Source of the DNA: Flavobacterium sp. LC2016-23
GTDB taxonomy: Bacteria; Bacteroidota; Bacteroidia; Flavobacteriales; Flavobacteriaceae
DNA length: 64,000 bases
NCBI RefSeq assembly: GCF_009674775.1
Contig: NZ_WKKE01000027.1
Coordinates: 27,903-91,902 of the forward strand
Direction of reading: 5' to 3'
Below the pieces are notes generated by a model. It saw nothing but the letters and a program-made list of their open reading frames with translations. It was not told the origin of the DNA and searched no databases. The position numbers were made by a program, and so were the translations under genes. Shown here in pieces: positions 54,110-62,373 of the stretch (position 1 is the first letter of the stretch; each line of letters opens with the position of its first letter).

Positions 54110-54271
54110 GGTGCTGTGTTTTTTAAATTGTATCTTGTTCCTCGTTATATTTTTCGCGTGTTTTCTTTTTTATTATGCGAAAAATCGTACTTTTACCGCA
54201 AGTACGAAATACATTTTTGCATACTGAACTTTTTTTTTCTGTATGGTACAGCAAAAAATATGTTTTCTACA

Positions 54272-54305
54272 TTTGGTCTCTTATTACACTTAATTATTAT
54301 CTTTG
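54272..54305 (+). promoter_or_regulatory. Bacteroidota-type promoter of HTH copy 2
   Basis: TTTG (54272-54275) and TATCTTTG (54298-54305), identical in layout to copy 1; ATG at 54310, leaderless. Confidence 0.7.
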
Positions 54306-54309
54306 ACTT

Positions 54310-54720
54310 ATGAGCACACTTACAAAACCAAACCATATAGGGCGAAAAATCAGCCGTATTCGCGAACTGAAAGACATGAAACAGGAAGCACTGGCGCAGG
54401 CTTTAGGAACCAATCAACAAGCGGTGTCTATTATGGAAAACAGCGAAACGATAGAAGAAGAAAAACTAATTGAAGTGGCAAAAGCACTTGGCGTAAGTGT
54501 GGAAGCCATTAAAAATTTCTCGGAAGAAGGCGTATTTAATTACTTTAATACCTTTAATGATAGTAGTCAGGGAACTGTTGGGAACTATAATATATGCACC
54601 TTTAATCCATTGGATAAATTAATGGAAGTGTATCAGGAAAAAGAGAAGTTGTACGAACGTTTATTGCAAGCTGAAAAAGATAAAAATGACTATTTGGAGA
54701 AATTAGTAAAAGGGAAATAA
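54310..54720 (+). CDS. XRE-family HTH regulator with C-terminal coiled coil, copy 2
   Basis: 136 residues. The first 88 residues match copy 1 (630-1055) at almost every position and most codons are unchanged, then the linker differs (NDSSQGTVGNYN in place of the copy 1 segment) and the coiled coil is diverged but alignable. The nucleotide similarity extends about 190 bp upstream and through the terminator, so the unit duplicated as a cassette. The two copies sit 53.7 kb apart, each at the edge of an accessory gene block. Both are probably expressed regulators with different partners. Confidence 0.85.
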   Translation: MSTLTKPNHIGRKISRIRELKDMKQEALAQALGTNQQAVSIMENSETIEEEKLIEVAKALGVSVEAIKNFSEEGVFNYFNTFNDSSQGTVGNYNICTFNPLDKLMEVYQEKEKLYERLLQAEKDKNDYLEKLVKGK

Positions 54721-54745
54721 GCTTTTATAAAAATATATTGATTTG

Positions 54746-54773
54746 AGAAAGAGACTTAAGGGTCTCTTTTTTT
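54746..54773 (+). terminator. terminator of HTH copy 2
   Basis: AAAGAGAC-TTAAGG-GTCTCTTT stem with seven T, equivalent to the terminator after copy 1. Confidence 0.8.
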
Positions 54774-54909
54774 GTTTTTGAAAAATAATTATGAAAAATT
54801 GAATTCTATATGAAGTCTTGATTTTAAAGCTTTGCTCCATATTTAGCTGTTTCATCTGAATTTCTATGAATAACTTTCATCTTTGAAAAGTTTTTTTTAA
54901 AACATCAAA

Positions 54910-56016
54910 TCAATTTGAATTAACTTCTTTCTTAGGATATCCCTTTTTGTACTCCACCGTTATTATATATGCTCGCTTGCTTAAGTGCAAATTAATTTCA
55001 CCCGAATTTAACTCCCATCTTTTATGTAATTCACTATTTCCTGAATTTATAGCGTCACTAGCAGCTTTAAAATCTTCACTAATGATTATTTTGGATGGAA
55101 GTGAAGAATGTTCGTATGAAGGATCTTCAAAATCAAAATCATTGTCGTATAAAACATAATCTATTTCCCATATCAACTTTGATAAACCAACGGAGTTTTT
55201 CTCCGCAGCCCACCAATAAGTTCTCTCGTCGAAGGTTGACCATTCATAAGTTTTGTAAATGGAATCCTGTTGAATCTTCTTTTTTATAGAGCCTAAAGGA
55301 TAAAACTTCAAATCCTTTTTCACTGAAAATTCCTTATCAATTTTATCTATATATGTTAATTTGCATGAGTTTTCCTTCTCGTATTTATATGTTATTTTTT
55401 TTCTAAAATTATATATAAATAATGTACTACTAGTTTCGCCAATGTAATTTAAATCCTGACTAAAACCAGTTTTTATTAATTTACCGTAATAACTAAATTG
55501 TACATCCTTATTTGCAAAGCCAGCCTTGCTATATGTAATTAAATGATAAAGTCCTAATAAGAAACCTACAGCAGTTATTATGGGTCCAAAAGCTAAATTA
55601 CGACCTTTAGTATTACTTTCAAGCCTTGCAATAAGGGCAAAAGATGAAAATAAAATATAGAAAAGTAAATTAGGATTTATCTGTACTGGCTCAGTAAACA
55701 TTGCAATTAATGCAAACGAACTAATTATTATACTACAATAAAGATTAAATTTAGATTCTTCTGTGTTTTCTAGTTCTCTTTTATAGATAAATTTCTTCAA
55801 TGGTCGAACGACTATATACTCTATTAAAAGTACTGCAAATACCGTTGGAAGAATTAACGTAACTGAAAAAAATAAGATATCATTCAGAGTCAAATAATAG
55901 ATAATAGGAACGTTAAAAAAATAGTAGTAGATTGACATATAAAGTAATCCCAACCCATATCCTGCGACTGAGAATAGTATCAAATTTGATTTAATAAATT
56001 CTGTATATTTCTTCAT
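54910..56016 (-). CDS. multi-span membrane protein, unrecognised
   Basis: 368 residues from MKKYTEFIKS at 56016; the earlier ATG is unlikely. Several hydrophobic segments in the N-terminal half (about 13-32, 40-63, 92-114, 118-136, 145-163) are followed by a C-terminal soluble domain rich in Lys, Tyr and Trp (FDERTYWWAAEKNSVGLSKL). No domain recognised. Next to the duplicated HTH gene (convergent) and upstream of the GHKL/STAS operon (divergent). Possibly a membrane sensor or effector of the island. Confidence 0.55.
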   Translation of the reverse strand: MKKYTEFIKSNLILFSVAGYGLGLLYMSIYYYFFNVPIIYYLTLNDILFFSVTLILPTVFAVLLIEYIVVRPLKKFIYKRELENTEESKFNLYCSIIISSFALIAMFTEPVQINPNLLFYILFSSFALIARLESNTKGRNLAFGPIITAVGFLLGLYHLITYSKAGFANKDVQFSYYGKLIKTGFSQDLNYIGETSSTLFIYNFRKKITYKYEKENSCKLTYIDKIDKEFSVKKDLKFYPLGSIKKKIQQDSIYKTYEWSTFDERTYWWAAEKNSVGLSKLIWEIDYVLYDNDFDFEDPSYEHSSLPSKIIISEDFKAASDAINSGNSELHKRWELNSGEINLHLSKRAYIITVEYKKGYPKKEVNSN

Positions 56017-56280
56017 ACATTTTTTAAGCAAACTTAGAAAAAAGGTTTTATATAAAATCAAAATTAGACTACGTAGAAATACCTGTTTATAATTGTTTTA
56101 AAAAATATTCACATAGTTTTTTGCTGAAGACGACCTTTATATCATATGTTTGTCAACAATAATACAAAAAGTAGCAGAGTATATAAGATTTACAAACGTT
56201 TAATGATTTGAATATTTTAATACTATTAAAAGAAATAATTAAATTAAAGGCCTAAATCTTAAGTTAAAAACTTGCTGTAG

Positions 56281-57675
56281 ATGAATAAAAATTCTCATTT
56301 GTTTAAATCCCGTAAAGCTTTAAAAGTGTTTTTAAAAGCCAAAAGGAGAAAGAAAAAACTAAAAAATATTAAGCACAAAGGATCAGTGCACTTAACTCAA
56401 AATCTAACAAGAAAATATAATAAACGAAAATATAGAGGACATCAAAGTAAAATTTTCAAAAAAAAACCAGAATATAATGATGTAATAAAATTTCTTATTC
56501 CGCATTATAAAAAATTTTCGGAAAGACAATTACCTGCAAATGACGACGGAAACTTAATTGTTCCCAAAACATTTTCTATTTCTGAAAACACTGAAGAATC
56601 AATGTACTTTTTAAAGAGACTTTTTCACTGTTTATACTCTGAGAAACCAAAATTAATTATAGTGGATTACATACTTTGCGATTATTTAGATGTAGACGCA
56701 TCAGCATGCATGGATTTAATTTTAGAGGGATTTATAAATTACTATAATAAATGCCTAAACAAAGGACATAAAGTAAAAATTGATAGAATTCTACCTAAAA
56801 ATTTTGAAAACAAACCAAAAATTAAAAATGTTCTATTTTCAATTGGAGCATACAAAAATTTAAAGCGGTTTGAGATGATAAAAAGTCCTGATGCAGATTT
56901 TATAGCTTTTAACTTAAGAATTGGAGACAAGCAGCAAGACAAAACAGGTGTCTTAAAAGAGATACATGAAACGGAGATAGTAGATTATGTTATTGATTGT
57001 TTAGCAAGTTCAGGACATGTATTAACATCCACTGCAGAGGGTAATTTATCAAAAGTTGTTGGAGAAGTTATGGCCAATGCAGAAGAACATTCAAATTTCC
57101 GATATCGATATGCAATTGGATATTATATGAAGCCTAACAAAATTAATAATGATTTGGGAGTTTTTAAATTATCAATATTTAACTTTGGTCAAACAATTTA
57201 TGAATCCTTTTCTAAAAATGATAATTGTAACTCAGTCATCGTTGAACAGATGGCAGATCTTTCACAACAATATACCACAAAAAGATGGTTTAAGAAAGCT
57301 AAATTTGAAGAAGAAACATTATGGACCTTATATTCATTACAAGAAGGTGTCACATCAATGAAAAACTGGAAAAGAGGAAAAGGAACTATACGATTTATTG
57401 ACCGTTTTTTTAAGCTTAAAGGGGATGATTGTAATGACAATGTATCAAAGTTGACACTTATATCGGGTAATTCTAAAATTATATTTGATGGAACTTATCC
57501 TCTTCAAGAAATTATAAAAGGAAATGATGAAAAACCAATGCAAGTAATGACATTTAATAATAGTGGTAACATAAGTGAATTACCTAATGATAAATACGTT
57601 ACCTTTGTACCCCCAACTTTTCCGGGTACGTTGATAACAGCAAAAATTTGTTTAACAAATAAGAATATAATATAA
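56281..57675 (+). CDS. GHKL-type ATPase with STAS-like region and basic N-terminus
   Basis: 464 residues. Residues 1-62 are strongly basic (many Lys/Arg, KAKRRKKKLKNIKHKG) and could bind nucleic acid or membrane phospholipid. Around 122-190 a STAS-like core reads KPKLIIVDYILCDYLDVDAS followed by IKNVLFSIGAY. Residues 255-400 match a GHKL/HATPase domain: N-box KVVGEVMANAEEH (Glu262, Asn266, Glu269, His270), a weak G1 in FNFGQTIYESF and G2 GKGTIRF. No HisKA or membrane helix. It overlaps the next gene by one base (TAATG), giving a tight operon with a STAS-like protein and a membrane protein. Predicted ATPase or atypical switch kinase; biological role unknown. Confidence 0.6.
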   Translation: MNKNSHLFKSRKALKVFLKAKRRKKKLKNIKHKGSVHLTQNLTRKYNKRKYRGHQSKIFKKKPEYNDVIKFLIPHYKKFSERQLPANDDGNLIVPKTFSISENTEESMYFLKRLFHCLYSEKPKLIIVDYILCDYLDVDASACMDLILEGFINYYNKCLNKGHKVKIDRILPKNFENKPKIKNVLFSIGAYKNLKRFEMIKSPDADFIAFNLRIGDKQQDKTGVLKEIHETEIVDYVIDCLASSGHVLTSTAEGNLSKVVGEVMANAEEHSNFRYRYAIGYYMKPNKINNDLGVFKLSIFNFGQTIYESFSKNDNCNSVIVEQMADLSQQYTTKRWFKKAKFEEETLWTLYSLQEGVTSMKNWKRGKGTIRFIDRFFKLKGDDCNDNVSKLTLISGNSKIIFDGTYPLQEIIKGNDEKPMQVMTFNNSGNISELPNDKYVTFVPPTFPGTLITAKICLTNKNII

Positions 57676-58004
57676 TGGAAGCGATAATTGATTTGTCTAA
57701 TTTTAGAACACCAGGATCCAAAGTCTTTACAGGTAGAGACAGAGGAATTGTTGTTCGAAATAATTCTAAAATTGATGAACTTATTACAAATAGTAATCAC
57801 ATAGAAATTTTAGTACCCGAAGATATTAGATCTATTAATCCATCTTTTTTGGAAGAATTTTTAATTAATGTAGTGCAAAAATTAGGAAAAGCTAATTTTT
57901 ATAAAAATGTTTTTTTTAGAACTTCGGGAAAATATGACATTGAGGAAGATTTACAAGAAGCAGTTGATAGTATCTTAAGAGAAGAAAATGGACTTTCAAA
58001 ATAA
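57675..58004 (+). CDS. STAS-like protein (DUF4325 type)
   Basis: 109 residues. The segment IDELITNSNHIEILVPEDIRSINPSFLEEFLINVVQKLG has the DUF4325 STAS-like layout (alternating strand, SINPSFLEEFL helix, hydrophobic strand). Such proteins bind or antagonise GHKL-type partners in other systems. It overlaps the upstream ATPase gene (TAATG) and the downstream gene by 17 bases, so the three should be co-translated in fixed stoichiometry. Its likely partner is the ATPase encoded immediately upstream. Confidence 0.65.
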   Translation: MEAIIDLSNFRTPGSKVFTGRDRGIVVRNNSKIDELITNSNHIEILVPEDIRSINPSFLEEFLINVVQKLGKANFYKNVFFRTSGKYDIEEDLQEAVDSILREENGLSK

Positions 58005-58575
58005 GTTCTTTTTTAATTTTATTTTTCAAAAAGGAGGCCCATGGGAAATGCAGTTGTCCGATATTGCCGATATTTCGCAAGTTTTTATAGCTTTAATAAA
58101 TATCGGCCTCGTCATTTTTATAATCCGAACCGATCTTAAAAAAACAAGCGACGCAAAAGCCGATGAAGCTTTTAAAAATTCTACATCTATTAAACTTCAA
58201 GGTTTTAAAGATTTTGTCATTACTCCAAATTTCAACCACCTTCAAGACTTTTTTAATAACCTTCTAAGTCTAAAACAACAAATTACTTCGGCACAGATTA
58301 ATGAGGAATTAAATATTGAACTTAATAAGTTCATTAAAAGTGAGGTTAGTAAGTTTAGAGTCAACTTTAATGATGCTATTTTAAACGTTAATAGAGGACT
58401 TTTTGATGCTATAAAATTAAAAATAGAGAAGTTAAGCGATGATTTGATTACAGTGATTTCAGATGGTAATCATGACCTAACAGATATCGAGCTATTCTCA
58501 ATTCACATCTTCACTCCTATTAATTACACCAAAAACGAAATTATTGCTTTAATAATCTCATATAAAGGAGATTAA
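57988..58575 (+). CDS. single-span membrane protein of the GHKL/STAS operon
   Basis: 195 residues in the longest form. Overlaps the STAS gene by 17 bases. A strong Shine-Dalgarno-like AAGGAGG at 58031-58037 lies 10 bases before an in-frame ATG at 58048, so a shorter form (175 residues, starting MQLSDIADIS) is a real alternative. One transmembrane helix (IALINIGLVIFIIR) is followed by a 140-residue, helix-rich cytoplasmic domain (VNRGLFDAIKLKIEKL). No known effector domain. Its last bases overlap the convergent gene at 58572. Confidence 0.6.
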   Translation: MDFQNKFFFNFIFQKGGPWEMQLSDIADISQVFIALINIGLVIFIIRTDLKKTSDAKADEAFKNSTSIKLQGFKDFVITPNFNHLQDFFNNLLSLKQQITSAQINEELNIELNKFIKSEVSKFRVNFNDAILNVNRGLFDAIKLKIEKLSDDLITVISDGNHDLTDIELFSIHIFTPINYTKNEIIALIISYKGD

Positions 58576-59003
58576 ATAATTTCATTAAAACATAAGTAAT
58601 CCACCTTTTTATTATATTCCAAGGTAATATACTTTGCTAAATTCGGGAGATCTTCAATAGCATTATCTATAAGTTGGTGGTATTCCAGAAGTGTAAACTT
58701 TTCTCCGTAATATTCTTTATTATAAAAATCTTTTTCCAGGTGGTCTGAAAAAATGTCTGGTATGATAATAAAATTACTTGATTCTGATTTTGTCATGAGA
58801 TTCCACTCTACGTTTCCCTTAAAATTCACAAGGACATCTTTTAAAAAATTGTATTTCTCGTCTTCTTTGCCAATGTTCTCAAATCGAAAGCGCAAAAAAG
58901 GAGGATGTGAATAACGATCATCTATCGAATACATACTTACTTTTGAGGTTGCAATTTTTGCAATTTTTGATAGCGCTAAAAATATACTACGGTTTGTTTC
59001 CAT
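58572..59003 (-). CDS. small cytoplasmic protein, unrecognised
   Basis: 143 residues from METNRSIFLA at 59003; an ATG 8 codons upstream is also possible. Mixed alpha/beta, Tyr- and Glu-rich (HPPFLRFRFENIGKED, SSNFIIIPDIFSDHLEKDFYN). No family recognised. Ends inside the last codons of the membrane protein gene (convergent). Confidence 0.55.
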   Translation of the reverse strand: METNRSIFLALSKIAKIATSKVSMYSIDDRYSHPPFLRFRFENIGKEDEKYNFLKDVLVNFKGNVEWNLMTKSESSNFIIIPDIFSDHLEKDFYNKEYYGEKFTLLEYHQLIDNAIEDLPNLAKYITLEYNKKVDYLCFNEII

Positions 59004-59038
59004 ATTATTAAAATTGTAAAAAAACATAATCTGTTTAC

Positions 59039-59557
59039 TTACAATAATCTTTGCCTTAACACCACTTCTTCCTGCTGCAATACCAGTAGTTTTAGGGTGT
59101 ACTGCTCTTGTACCAACAGGCTGTTTTTCTTCAGGACATCTTGTGCATTGCTTTTTATAAGCGGCAAAAGTTCCTGCTCCGAGGTATCAGTATGTTGTCC
59201 CTTCGCCATCAGTGCATCAGCAATCCTGACCGCATTTTGAGCCGACTGGTATTTTTTCCTGCATTTCTCGAGTTGGTCTGATACAAGGCGTTGCTTGTGT
59301 TGGTTAAAGATAATCTCCTCTTCTATGTATTTATTTATTCGTGCCTGCTCTTCCTTTAGGACAGCAGCATCCGGTGCTTCGGTCTCAGCTTCTTTTACAA
59401 TAATAAGCATTTCGGTCAGTTTGAGCAGCGCGTCTTTAGGCAGACTGCGCCTTCCTGTCAGGAACAACGCCCATTGCACGCGCGTTACCCCCAGCAATAT
59501 GGCCATTTCTTCCTGCGGTATTCCTAATAGCGCTCCAATATTTTCCTCTTTCATCAT
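59039..59557 (-). CDS. HTH protein with long coiled coil
   Basis: 172 residues. An N-terminal HTH (about 7-50: ALLGIPQEEMAILLGVTRVQWALFLTGRRSLP) of XRE type, then a long coiled coil with Gln/Glu/Lys repeats to the end (VKEAETEAPDAAVLKEEQAR, KCRKKYQSAQNAV). The HTH has the TGRRSLP signature of regulators that bind palindromes upstream of their own gene. A 21-bp inverted repeat lies 58 bp upstream of the start, so I infer autoregulation. Confidence 0.75.
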   Translation of the reverse strand: MMKEENIGALLGIPQEEMAILLGVTRVQWALFLTGRRSLPKDALLKLTEMLIIVKEAETEAPDAAVLKEEQARINKYIEEEIIFNQHKQRLVSDQLEKCRKKYQSAQNAVRIADALMAKGQHTDTSEQELLPLIKSNAQDVLKKNSLLVQEQYTLKLLVLQQEEVVLRQRLL

Positions 59558-59614
59558 TCCTGCTTTAAGTTATTCTATTTTATTTGATGAACAAATTTGA
59601 TAATATTTTTTATT

Positions 59615-59673
59615 TGTTTCAAAAGCGGTAACAAAAAATAAAAAAATTAAAATTTGTTCCCGTTTTTGAAACA
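59615..59673. promoter_or_regulatory. 21-bp inverted repeat upstream of the HTH-coil gene
   Basis: TGTTTCAAAAGCGGTAACAAA (59615-59635) and TTTGTTCCCGTTTTTGAAACA (59653-59673) match at 19 of 21 positions as complements, with an AT-rich 17-bp spacer. Likely operator; inference. Confidence 0.55.
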
Positions 59674-59713
59674 ATATATTTTTTTAATTGATTTTGTTTG
59701 ATTAAAAAATTCT

Positions 59714-59806
59714 CGCGTCCCGCTCGTGAATATTTTTTAAATTTGAATGTAAATCTATTTTAGGATTTAGTGCAAATAGGTTAAACTTTTTTCCGGACAA
59801 AACAGG
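59714..59806. repeat. palindromic repeat element, copy C
   Basis: Left arm CGTCCCGCTCGTGAA and the core TAAATCTATTTTAGGATTTA then CAAATAGG. The region beyond (59761-60214) is almost identical to 63660-64000, so the copy moved together with the following gene. Confidence 0.75.
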
Positions 59807-59811
59807 GATAT

Positions 59812-60216
59812 TTATTCAATTTCATAACTTGATTCTACTTCAATATATTCTTTTTTATTCTCGACGTCTTTAACCAAAACTATAACGAAATCCTTCAGGT
59901 ATTCCCAAAGTCCGTAATCGTTTAATTTCAGTTTTTTGTTTTTATCGTAAAATTTAGAAGAACGAATAAATTTTTTAAGGCAGCGTTTTTTCGACTTCAC
60001 ATTTTGATTTTTTATCTTTTTAACTTCAGTAAAATAAAAATTACCAACGGCAACTCCGCTCCCATCTTTAATATAAAAATGATTTGGAATTTCAACATGT
60101 GTCGTTAGGTACTTTTTATCGTAAGTAAAAAAAAGCGTGTCCTTACCTCTTACCTGAGCTTTTAAAGAAACTATCAAAAGGATTGCAATAAATACAGTAA
60201 AAATATATTTTTTCAT
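59812..60216 (-). CDS. secreted array protein, family A member 1
   Basis: 134 residues. Signal peptide ends SLKAQ (about 21). The mature part has the shared pattern DTLFFTYDKKYLTTHVEIPN, FYIKDGSG, FYFTEVKKIKN, CLKKFIRSSKFYDKNKKLKLNDYGLWEYLKDF and a C-terminal SSYEIE. One member of a tandem family with the genes at 60249, 60750, 61959 and 63719, of unknown function. The single Cys and the basic, exported nature suggest a small surface or periplasmic protein. Its 3' part is nearly identical to the copy running off the right edge. Confidence 0.7.
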   Translation of the reverse strand: MKKYIFTVFIAILLIVSLKAQVRGKDTLFFTYDKKYLTTHVEIPNHFYIKDGSGVAVGNFYFTEVKKIKNQNVKSKKRCLKKFIRSSKFYDKNKKLKLNDYGLWEYLKDFVIVLVKDVENKKEYIEVESSYEIE

Positions 60217-60248
60217 AATTAAGGAAGTGACTTTAAATATTCTCAGTT

Positions 60249-60647
60249 TTATTCAATTTCGTAACTTGATTTTACCTGAATGTATTTCTTTTTGCCATCT
60301 GCGTTTTTGACTAAAAAAATATAATAATCTCTGAAGTATTTCCAAAGTTCATAATCATTTAATTTCGGATTTTTATTTTTATCAAAATACTTTGAGGAGT
60401 GCACAAATTTTCTAAGACAGATTCCCTTTGAATTTATTTTTTGGTCTTCTAAAGTTTTAACTTCCGTAAAGTAAAAAGCGCCATTGTTCGTGCCATTGCT
60501 ATCCTTTAGATAAAGATGATTCGGAATATTATCATATGTTCTAATATAATTATTATCGTAAGCAAAATAAAGCGTGTCTTTTGGGTTTTCATGAGCCTGT
60601 AGAAGAGTTGAAAATAGACACAGTACAATAAGGGCAACAGTTTTCAT
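60249..60647 (-). CDS. secreted array protein, family A member 2
   Basis: 132 residues. Signal peptide ends LLQAH. Same pattern as its neighbours: KDTLYFAYDNNYIRTYDNIP, LYLKDSNG, FYFTEVKTLEDQKINSKGICL, SSKYFDKNKNPKLNDYELWKYF and SSYEIE end. 32 bp after the 59812 gene's start on the same strand, likely one transcript. Function unknown. Confidence 0.7.
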   Translation of the reverse strand: MKTVALIVLCLFSTLLQAHENPKDTLYFAYDNNYIRTYDNIPNHLYLKDSNGTNNGAFYFTEVKTLEDQKINSKGICLRKFVHSSKYFDKNKNPKLNDYELWKYFRDYYIFLVKNADGKKKYIQVKSSYEIE

Positions 60648-60749
60648 ACTATTTTTTTTCTAATGCAAAAAGGCTAATCGTAAAAGTTAGCCTTTCTTAA
60701 GTTAAAAATGTTTAATTCAATATTTTGTGATGTATTTATCTTAATCTAA

Positions 60750-61133
60750 CTAATCAATTTCATGACCAGCTTGTACGTGAATATATTCATTTTTTCGAAC
60801 TAAATAAACAACATGTTTACTTAAATATTCTGCCAATTTGTTATCGTCCAACACTTTCTTTTTATTATAAAATTTTGGATCATGGACAAATTCCTTAAGG
60901 CATAGCATTTTTTTCTTTTTCAGGTTCTTTACAATTTGAACTTCATTCAGGAAGAAAGTCCCACTGCCACCAGCCTTACTATCGTCTAAATAATATTGTT
61001 TTGGTATTTCGGCATATGTTTTTATATACTTATTATCATATTTAAAAAAAAGGGTGTCTTTATCTCTTTCCTGAGCTTGTAAAAAGACAACAAAAAAGAG
61101 TGTAATAAATAAACTAAAAATATTTTTTTTCAT
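60750..61133 (-). CDS. secreted array protein, family A member 3
   Basis: 127 residues. Signal peptide ends FLQAQ. Pattern DTLFFKYDNKYIKTYAEIPK, FFLNEVQIVKN, MLCLKEFVHDPKFYNKKKVL, then a diverged end (HVQAGHEID). More distant from members 1 and 2, so it is an older duplicate. Function unknown. Confidence 0.65.
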   Translation of the reverse strand: MKKNIFSLFITLFFVVFLQAQERDKDTLFFKYDNKYIKTYAEIPKQYYLDDSKAGGSGTFFLNEVQIVKNLKKKKMLCLKEFVHDPKFYNKKKVLDDNKLAEYLSKHVVYLVRKNEYIHVQAGHEID

Positions 61134-61181
61134 AATTATAAGGCGGTAAACAATTAAATATAATTATTAAAGAAACACCGT

Positions 61182-61216
61182 GCTGGCGCTGGCGTCACGC
61201 TCTTGAATATTTTTTA
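61182..61216. repeat. palindromic repeat element, partial copy D
   Basis: Only the left end remains: CTGGCGCTGGCGTCACGCTC then TTGAATATTTTTTA, upstream of the 60750 gene. Confidence 0.5.
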
Positions 61217-61217
61217 T

Positions 61218-61802
61218 TTAATAATAATTATAATCTCCTATTCTTTTAACAACAAGCCATTTTTCGTTTTCTTTTTTCATGATTACAACTTCTGGTTGAG
61301 GACTAGCAAAGAACGGACAGATACTTACGTAAAACATTATGTATTTTTTATCCATATAATACATGGGTTCAGATATCATGATAACTGTATCAATTCTAGT
61401 ATTTAAATACTTTTCCATAAATGGTCCTCCCAATAAGCCATCTTTGTTTTCCAATATAAAATCGTAAGCAGGAAAATCTTCTTTTCTCCAATATTTTTTT
61501 ATAGTATCCTGAGCATAATGTTTGTACATTTTTTTCCAATATTTTTCTTCAAATAAACCTCCTGTGTAATCTGTAAGATCATTTGAATCAATTATATGGG
61601 TAGCTCCTTCTCCACGATTAAAAAGTCTTAGAGCTGAAGTATAATTTACTTTATCACTTTGTAAAATATATTTTTTTCCTTTTTCTAACTTTTGTGTTTC
61701 TAAGAAAACAGTGACAGGCTCATAACTTTCTATATGTTGAGCACTGGCGCACGATAAAATGAGAAAGGGAAATATTATAAATGCTTTTTTTAATTTTTTC
61801 AT
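61218..61802 (-). CDS. array lipoprotein, family B member 1
   Basis: 194 residues. Lipobox LILSC (Cys about 18). Soluble part with HIIDSNDLTDYTGGLFEEKYW, KKYWRKEDFPAYDFILENKDG, MISEPMYYMDKKYIMFY and KENEKWLVVKRIGD. A weak but recognisable relative of the gene at 62538 (W-K/R-K-x-DF, SEP/SKP, DKKxxxFY, GKW/NEKW). Unknown function. Sits between family A members. Confidence 0.65.
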   Translation of the reverse strand: MKKLKKAFIIFPFLILSCASAQHIESYEPVTVFLETQKLEKGKKYILQSDKVNYTSALRLFNRGEGATHIIDSNDLTDYTGGLFEEKYWKKMYKHYAQDTIKKYWRKEDFPAYDFILENKDGLLGGPFMEKYLNTRIDTVIMISEPMYYMDKKYIMFYVSICPFFASPQPEVVIMKKENEKWLVVKRIGDYNYY

Positions 61803-61850
61803 GATATTTATTTTTTACAAGGTGTTCCTATAGGCATATTACCTCTGGTG

Positions 61851-61934
61851 CTGCCAGCATCCCGCTCGTGAAGACAAGTAAATGTATTTTAGGACTTAGT
61901 GTAAATATGTAAACTTTTTTCAGGACGACACAGG
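61851..61934. repeat. palindromic repeat element, copy E
   Basis: GCATCCCGCTCGTGAAGACAA, then the core TAAATGTATTTTAGGACTTA and TGTAAATATGTAAACTTTTT. Confidence 0.7.
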
Positions 61935-61958
61935 GAACCACTATCTTATTACTCCGCT

Positions 61959-62354
61959 TTAATCATAAATAATTACGATAGGATATACTTTTATATATTG
62001 CGTTTTGTTGCCTAATTTTCTAACCAAATAAACTATAGTATCGCTAAAAAAATTAACCAATTCATAATTCTTTAATTTTTGCGGTTTGTCCCTATTATAA
62101 AATTGCGGTTGGTGTATAAATTCTTTTAGACAAAGTACTTTTTTAGGTTTTAAATTATTTAAAATTTCAATTCCTTTAAAAGATAACTCTTCATCACTGT
62201 TTTTCTCTTTAAGCAAAAACTTCATAGGAGCAGATTCTTCTTCATAGATGTATGAGTCATCATATTTAAAAAAAAGTGTGTCTTTTACTTTTTCCTGAGC
62301 AGTTACAGAACCTGGAGATATAAAAGAAAATACAATTAGAAAGTATGTTTTCAT
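61959..62354 (-). CDS. secreted array protein, family A member 4
   Basis: 131 residues. Signal peptide ends SVTAQ. Pattern KDTLFFKYDDSYIYEEE, LKFLLKEKNS, CLKEFIHQPQFYNRDKPQKL, then a diverged YIKVYPIVIIYD end in place of SSYEIE. Function unknown. Confidence 0.65.
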   Translation of the reverse strand: MKTYFLIVFSFISPGSVTAQEKVKDTLFFKYDDSYIYEEESAPMKFLLKEKNSDEELSFKGIEILNNLKPKKVLCLKEFIHQPQFYNRDKPQKLKNYELVNFFSDTIVYLVRKLGNKTQYIKVYPIVIIYD

Positions 62355-62373
62355 AAATTAAATATTTTAAAAA

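Noticed and set aside
630..54720. Composite transposon bounded by the duplicated HTH cassettes
   Set aside because: The 53 kb between are mostly core-type genes, there is no transposase and the copies are direct, not terminal, so a single mobile unit is unlikely.
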